A stretch of 7,198 nucleotides of DNA from Micavibrio aeruginosavorus (GTDB lineage: Bacteria > Pseudomonadota > Alphaproteobacteria > Micavibrionales > Micavibrionaceae): NCBI GenBank assembly GCA_003240795.1, contig QFNK01000090.1, positions 1-7,198 on the forward strand, in the 5' to 3' direction. Below are positions 5,190 to 7,198 of the stretch, one piece after another (position 1 is the stretch's first letter; each line of letters starts with the position of its first letter). The position numbers were made by a program, and so were the translations under genes. The notes under the pieces are model-generated. The model saw only the letters and a program-made list of their open reading frames with translations, ran no database searches and was not told where the DNA came from.

Positions 5190-6724
5190 GCGACAAGCTT
5201 GGCAATATCTTCTCCTCTCTCCGGGGCAAATCCCGTTTGAGCGAGGAAGATGTGAATGCCGCCGCGCGCGAGATTCGCGTCGCGCTGCTGGAGGCGGATG
5301 TCGCCCTGCCCGTCGTTAAAGAATTCATCGAATCCGTCAAAGCGAAGGCCATCGGCGCGGACGTTATCAAATCCGTCACGCCGGGACAGATGGTTGTCAA
5401 GATCGTCCATGACGCATTGGTCGAGATGCTGGGCAGCGAGAGTGCCGACCTGACATTCGGCCCTGCGCCGTCCGCGTACCTGATGATCGGCCTTCAGGGT
5501 TCGGGCAAAACGACGACGACCGCGAAGATCGCGAAATTCCTGACCGAGCGCAGCCGCAAGAAAATGCTGATGGCGTCGCTCGACACGTCCCGCCCCGCGG
5601 CGCAGGACCAGCTTAAAATCCTCGGCGAACAGACGGGTGTTGCGACGCTGGAGATCATTGCCGGACAAACGCCGGTACAGATTGCGGAGCGCGCACTGAA
5701 AGAAGCGCGTCTCGGCGGTTACGACATCGTTATGCTCGACACAGCGGGCCGCCTTGCCATCGACGAAGCGCTGATGGAAGAAGTTTCCGCGATTTCCAAA
5801 ATTGCCAACCCGGTTGAAAAACTCCTCGTCGCGGATGCGATGACGGGTCAGGACGCTGTAAACGTCGCCAAGGCGTTTGACGAGCGCGTCGGCGTAACGG
5901 GTATCGTCCTGACGCGTATCGACGGCGATGCACGCGGCGGTGCGGCGCTTTCCATGCGCGCGGTGACGGGCAAGCCGATCAAGCTGCTCGGCGTCGGCGA
6001 GAAATGGGACGCGCTGGAGCCTTTCCACCCTGACCGTATCGCGGGCCGCATCCTTGGCATGGGCGATGTCGTCTCCCTCGTCGAACGCGCGGCGGAAGCG
6101 ATCGAGGCCGAAGACGCCCAGCGCATGGCGGAGAAGTTCAACGAAGGCAAGTTCGATTTCAATGACCTGCTCTCGCAATTCCGCCAGATGAGCAAGATGG
6201 GCGGCGTCGGCGCACTCGTGAAAATGCTGCCCGGCCTCGGCAAGATGGCGGCGCAGATCGAAAACGCGAATATCGACGACAAGGTCATGAAGCGTCAGGA
6301 AGCGATCATCCTGTCCATGACGAAACAGGAACGCGCGAAGCCCGACCTTCTCAACGCATCCCGCCGCCGCCGTATCGCGGAAGGTTCGGGCGCATCGGTG
6401 CAGGAGGTCAACAAGCTGTGCAAACAGCAGGCCGATATGCAGACCATGATGAAGCGCATGAAGAAAATGGGCATGGGCAAAATGATGGGCATGATGAAGG
6501 GCATGATGGGCGACAAAGACGCCGCCATGCTCGACGCGTCCATAGAAGAAGAGATGGCAGCAGGCAACAAAATGCCGAACCTCGGCCCCAACCCGTTTGC
6601 GGGCGGACTGCCGGGGCTCGGTGGCATGCCGAACCCTGCCGGCATGCTCGGCATGAAAGGCCTCGGCGGTATGGGCGGTTTCCCGACCCGCGGCGGCACG
6701 AAGAAGAATCGCAAGAAACGATAA
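5174..6724 (+). CDS. ffh: Signal recognition particle protein Ffh
   Basis: Ffh (SRP54) binds 4.5S RNA and hydrophobic signal sequences as they leave the ribosome, then docks with FtsY at the membrane. The 516-residue protein starts with the expected FESLSDKLGNIF. The N domain covers about residues 1-95. The G domain has G1 GLQGSGKT 106-113, the DTSRPAAQ loop, DTAGRL from 189, TRIDG 247-251, and GVGEKWDALEPF. The methionine-rich M domain contains the RNA-binding SRRRRIAEGSG (396-406), then a very Met-rich helix (about 420-455) and a Gly/Met/Pro tail ending in basic residues. It is somewhat longer than E. coli Ffh (453 residues) because of that tail. ATG 5174 fits family starts despite a weak GGGA ribosome site. 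rpsP follows after 43 bp with no terminator, so an ffh-rpsP operon is likely. Confidence 0.97.
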   Translation: MFESLSDKLGNIFSSLRGKSRLSEEDVNAAAREIRVALLEADVALPVVKEFIESVKAKAIGADVIKSVTPGQMVVKIVHDALVEMLGSESADLTFGPAPSAYLMIGLQGSGKTTTTAKIAKFLTERSRKKMLMASLDTSRPAAQDQLKILGEQTGVATLEIIAGQTPVQIAERALKEARLGGYDIVMLDTAGRLAIDEALMEEVSAISKIANPVEKLLVADAMTGQDAVNVAKAFDERVGVTGIVLTRIDGDARGGAALSMRAVTGKPIKLLGVGEKWDALEPFHPDRIAGRILGMGDVVSLVERAAEAIEAEDAQRMAEKFNEGKFDFNDLLSQFRQMSKMGGVGALVKMLPGLGKMAAQIENANIDDKVMKRQEAIILSMTKQERAKPDLLNASRRRRIAEGSGASVQEVNKLCKQQADMQTMMKRMKKMGMGKMMGMMKGMMGDKDAAMLDASIEEEMAAGNKMPNLGPNPFAGGLPGLGGMPNPAGMLGMKGLGGMGGFPTRGGTKKNRKKR

Positions 6725-6767
6725 CAACAACCTTAAAACTTAAATACAAAACTAAAGGAGAACTAAA

Positions 6768-7198
6768 ATGGCACTAGCAATCAGACTGTCCCGCGGTGGA
6801 CGTAAAAACCGCCCGCACTACTCCATCGTCGTGGCTGACAAGCGCTACCCGCGCGATGGCCGCTTCATCGAGAAAGTCGGCACGTACAACCCGCTTCTCA
6901 AAAAAGATGACGCGAACCGCGTTACGCTGAACGAAGAGCGTATCAAGTACTGGATCTCCCAGGGCGCGCAGGCAACGGACCGCGTTGCGATCTTCCTCGG
7001 CAAGGCCGGCGTTACGGCGATGCCTGAGCAAAAGAACAACCCGAAAAAAGCAGAGCAGTCCGCAAAGACGAAAATGATGCTTGCTGAAAAAGACAAGAAA
7101 CGTGCAGACGCAGCAGAAGCCGCAAAGCAAGCTGAAGAAGAAGCAAAAGCCGCCGCCGCACAAGCGAAAGCCGATGCTGAAGCAGCCGCTGCTGCTCC
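6768..7198 (+). CDS. rpsP: Ribosomal protein S16, cut by the right edge
   Basis: S16 is a small-subunit protein that binds 16S rRNA and helps 30S assembly. The visible 143 codons begin MALAIRLSRGGRKNRPHYSI, the classic S16 start, and continue with VVADKRYPRDGRFIEKVGTYNP and the helix around RIKYWISQGAQATDRV. The conserved domain ends near residue 83. A low-complexity tail rich in Ala, Lys, Glu and Gln follows and is still open at the window end. Long tails of this kind are usual in alphaproteobacterial S16; E. coli S16 is only 82 residues. AAAGGAG (6754-6760) lies seven bases before ATG. The gene sits 43 bp after ffh with no separate promoter that I can see. rimM and trmD would be expected next, but this cannot be checked here. 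Confidence 0.97.
   Translation, partial: MALAIRLSRGGRKNRPHYSIVVADKRYPRDGRFIEKVGTYNPLLKKDDANRVTLNEERIKYWISQGAQATDRVAIFLGKAGVTAMPEQKNNPKKAEQSAKTKMMLAEKDKKRADAAEAAKQAEEEAKAAAAQAKADAEAAAAA

Noticed and set aside
5069..6730. A 553-codon open frame on the minus strand opposite ffh
   Set aside because: It is the shadow of ffh's GC-biased codons: the product is rich in His, Arg, Ala and Phe, matches no fold I know, and ffh on the other strand is unmistakable.

Overview
The window looks like a housekeeping region of an alphaproteobacterial chromosome. The evidence is the gene content (dapF, mtaB and ftsY as a cluster, ffh followed by rpsP), an S16 protein with a long Ala/Lys/Glu tail, a perfect CtrA-type box (TTAA-N7-TTAA), and an apparently low number of GANTC sites, one of which sits in a promoter region. 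The lineage cannot be fixed from this sequence. A Micavibrio- or Rhodospirillales-like organism is a guess only.

Minus-strand block, read from about 4630 down to 1: dapF (diaminopimelate epimerase), a small Cys-rich lipoprotein overlapping dapF's 3' end, a gap with an inverted repeat, mtaB (tRNA methylthiotransferase), ftsY (SRP receptor GTPase), a terminator-like hairpin, then the 5' part of amn (AMP nucleosidase), which runs off the left edge. amn has its own promoter, placed so that its mRNA would start at or within a base or two of the start codon.

Plus-strand block, 4628 to 7198: a 123-bp divergent regulatory region with the CtrA-type box and a GANTC site, a 93-residue protein of unknown function, a good sigma70-type promoter whose -35 overlaps that gene's stop codon, a roughly 110-nt structured leader with a possible overlapping small ORF, ffh (SRP protein), and rpsP (ribosomal protein S16), cut by the right edge.

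Functional themes: Ffh and FtsY are the two GTPases of co-translational membrane targeting. MtaB and S16 belong to translation. DapF makes meso-diaminopimelate for peptidoglycan and lysine. Amn acts in purine turnover.

The most interesting non-gene signals are a 16-bp parS-like sequence inside mtaB, one base from the canonical ParB site, the CtrA box plus GANTC pair between dapF and the unknown gene, and two promoters that appear to give leaderless or nearly leaderless mRNAs. No mobile element, CRISPR array, tRNA or rRNA gene was seen. No unmistakably new multi-gene system is visible. Every intergenic gap is shorter than 300 bases.
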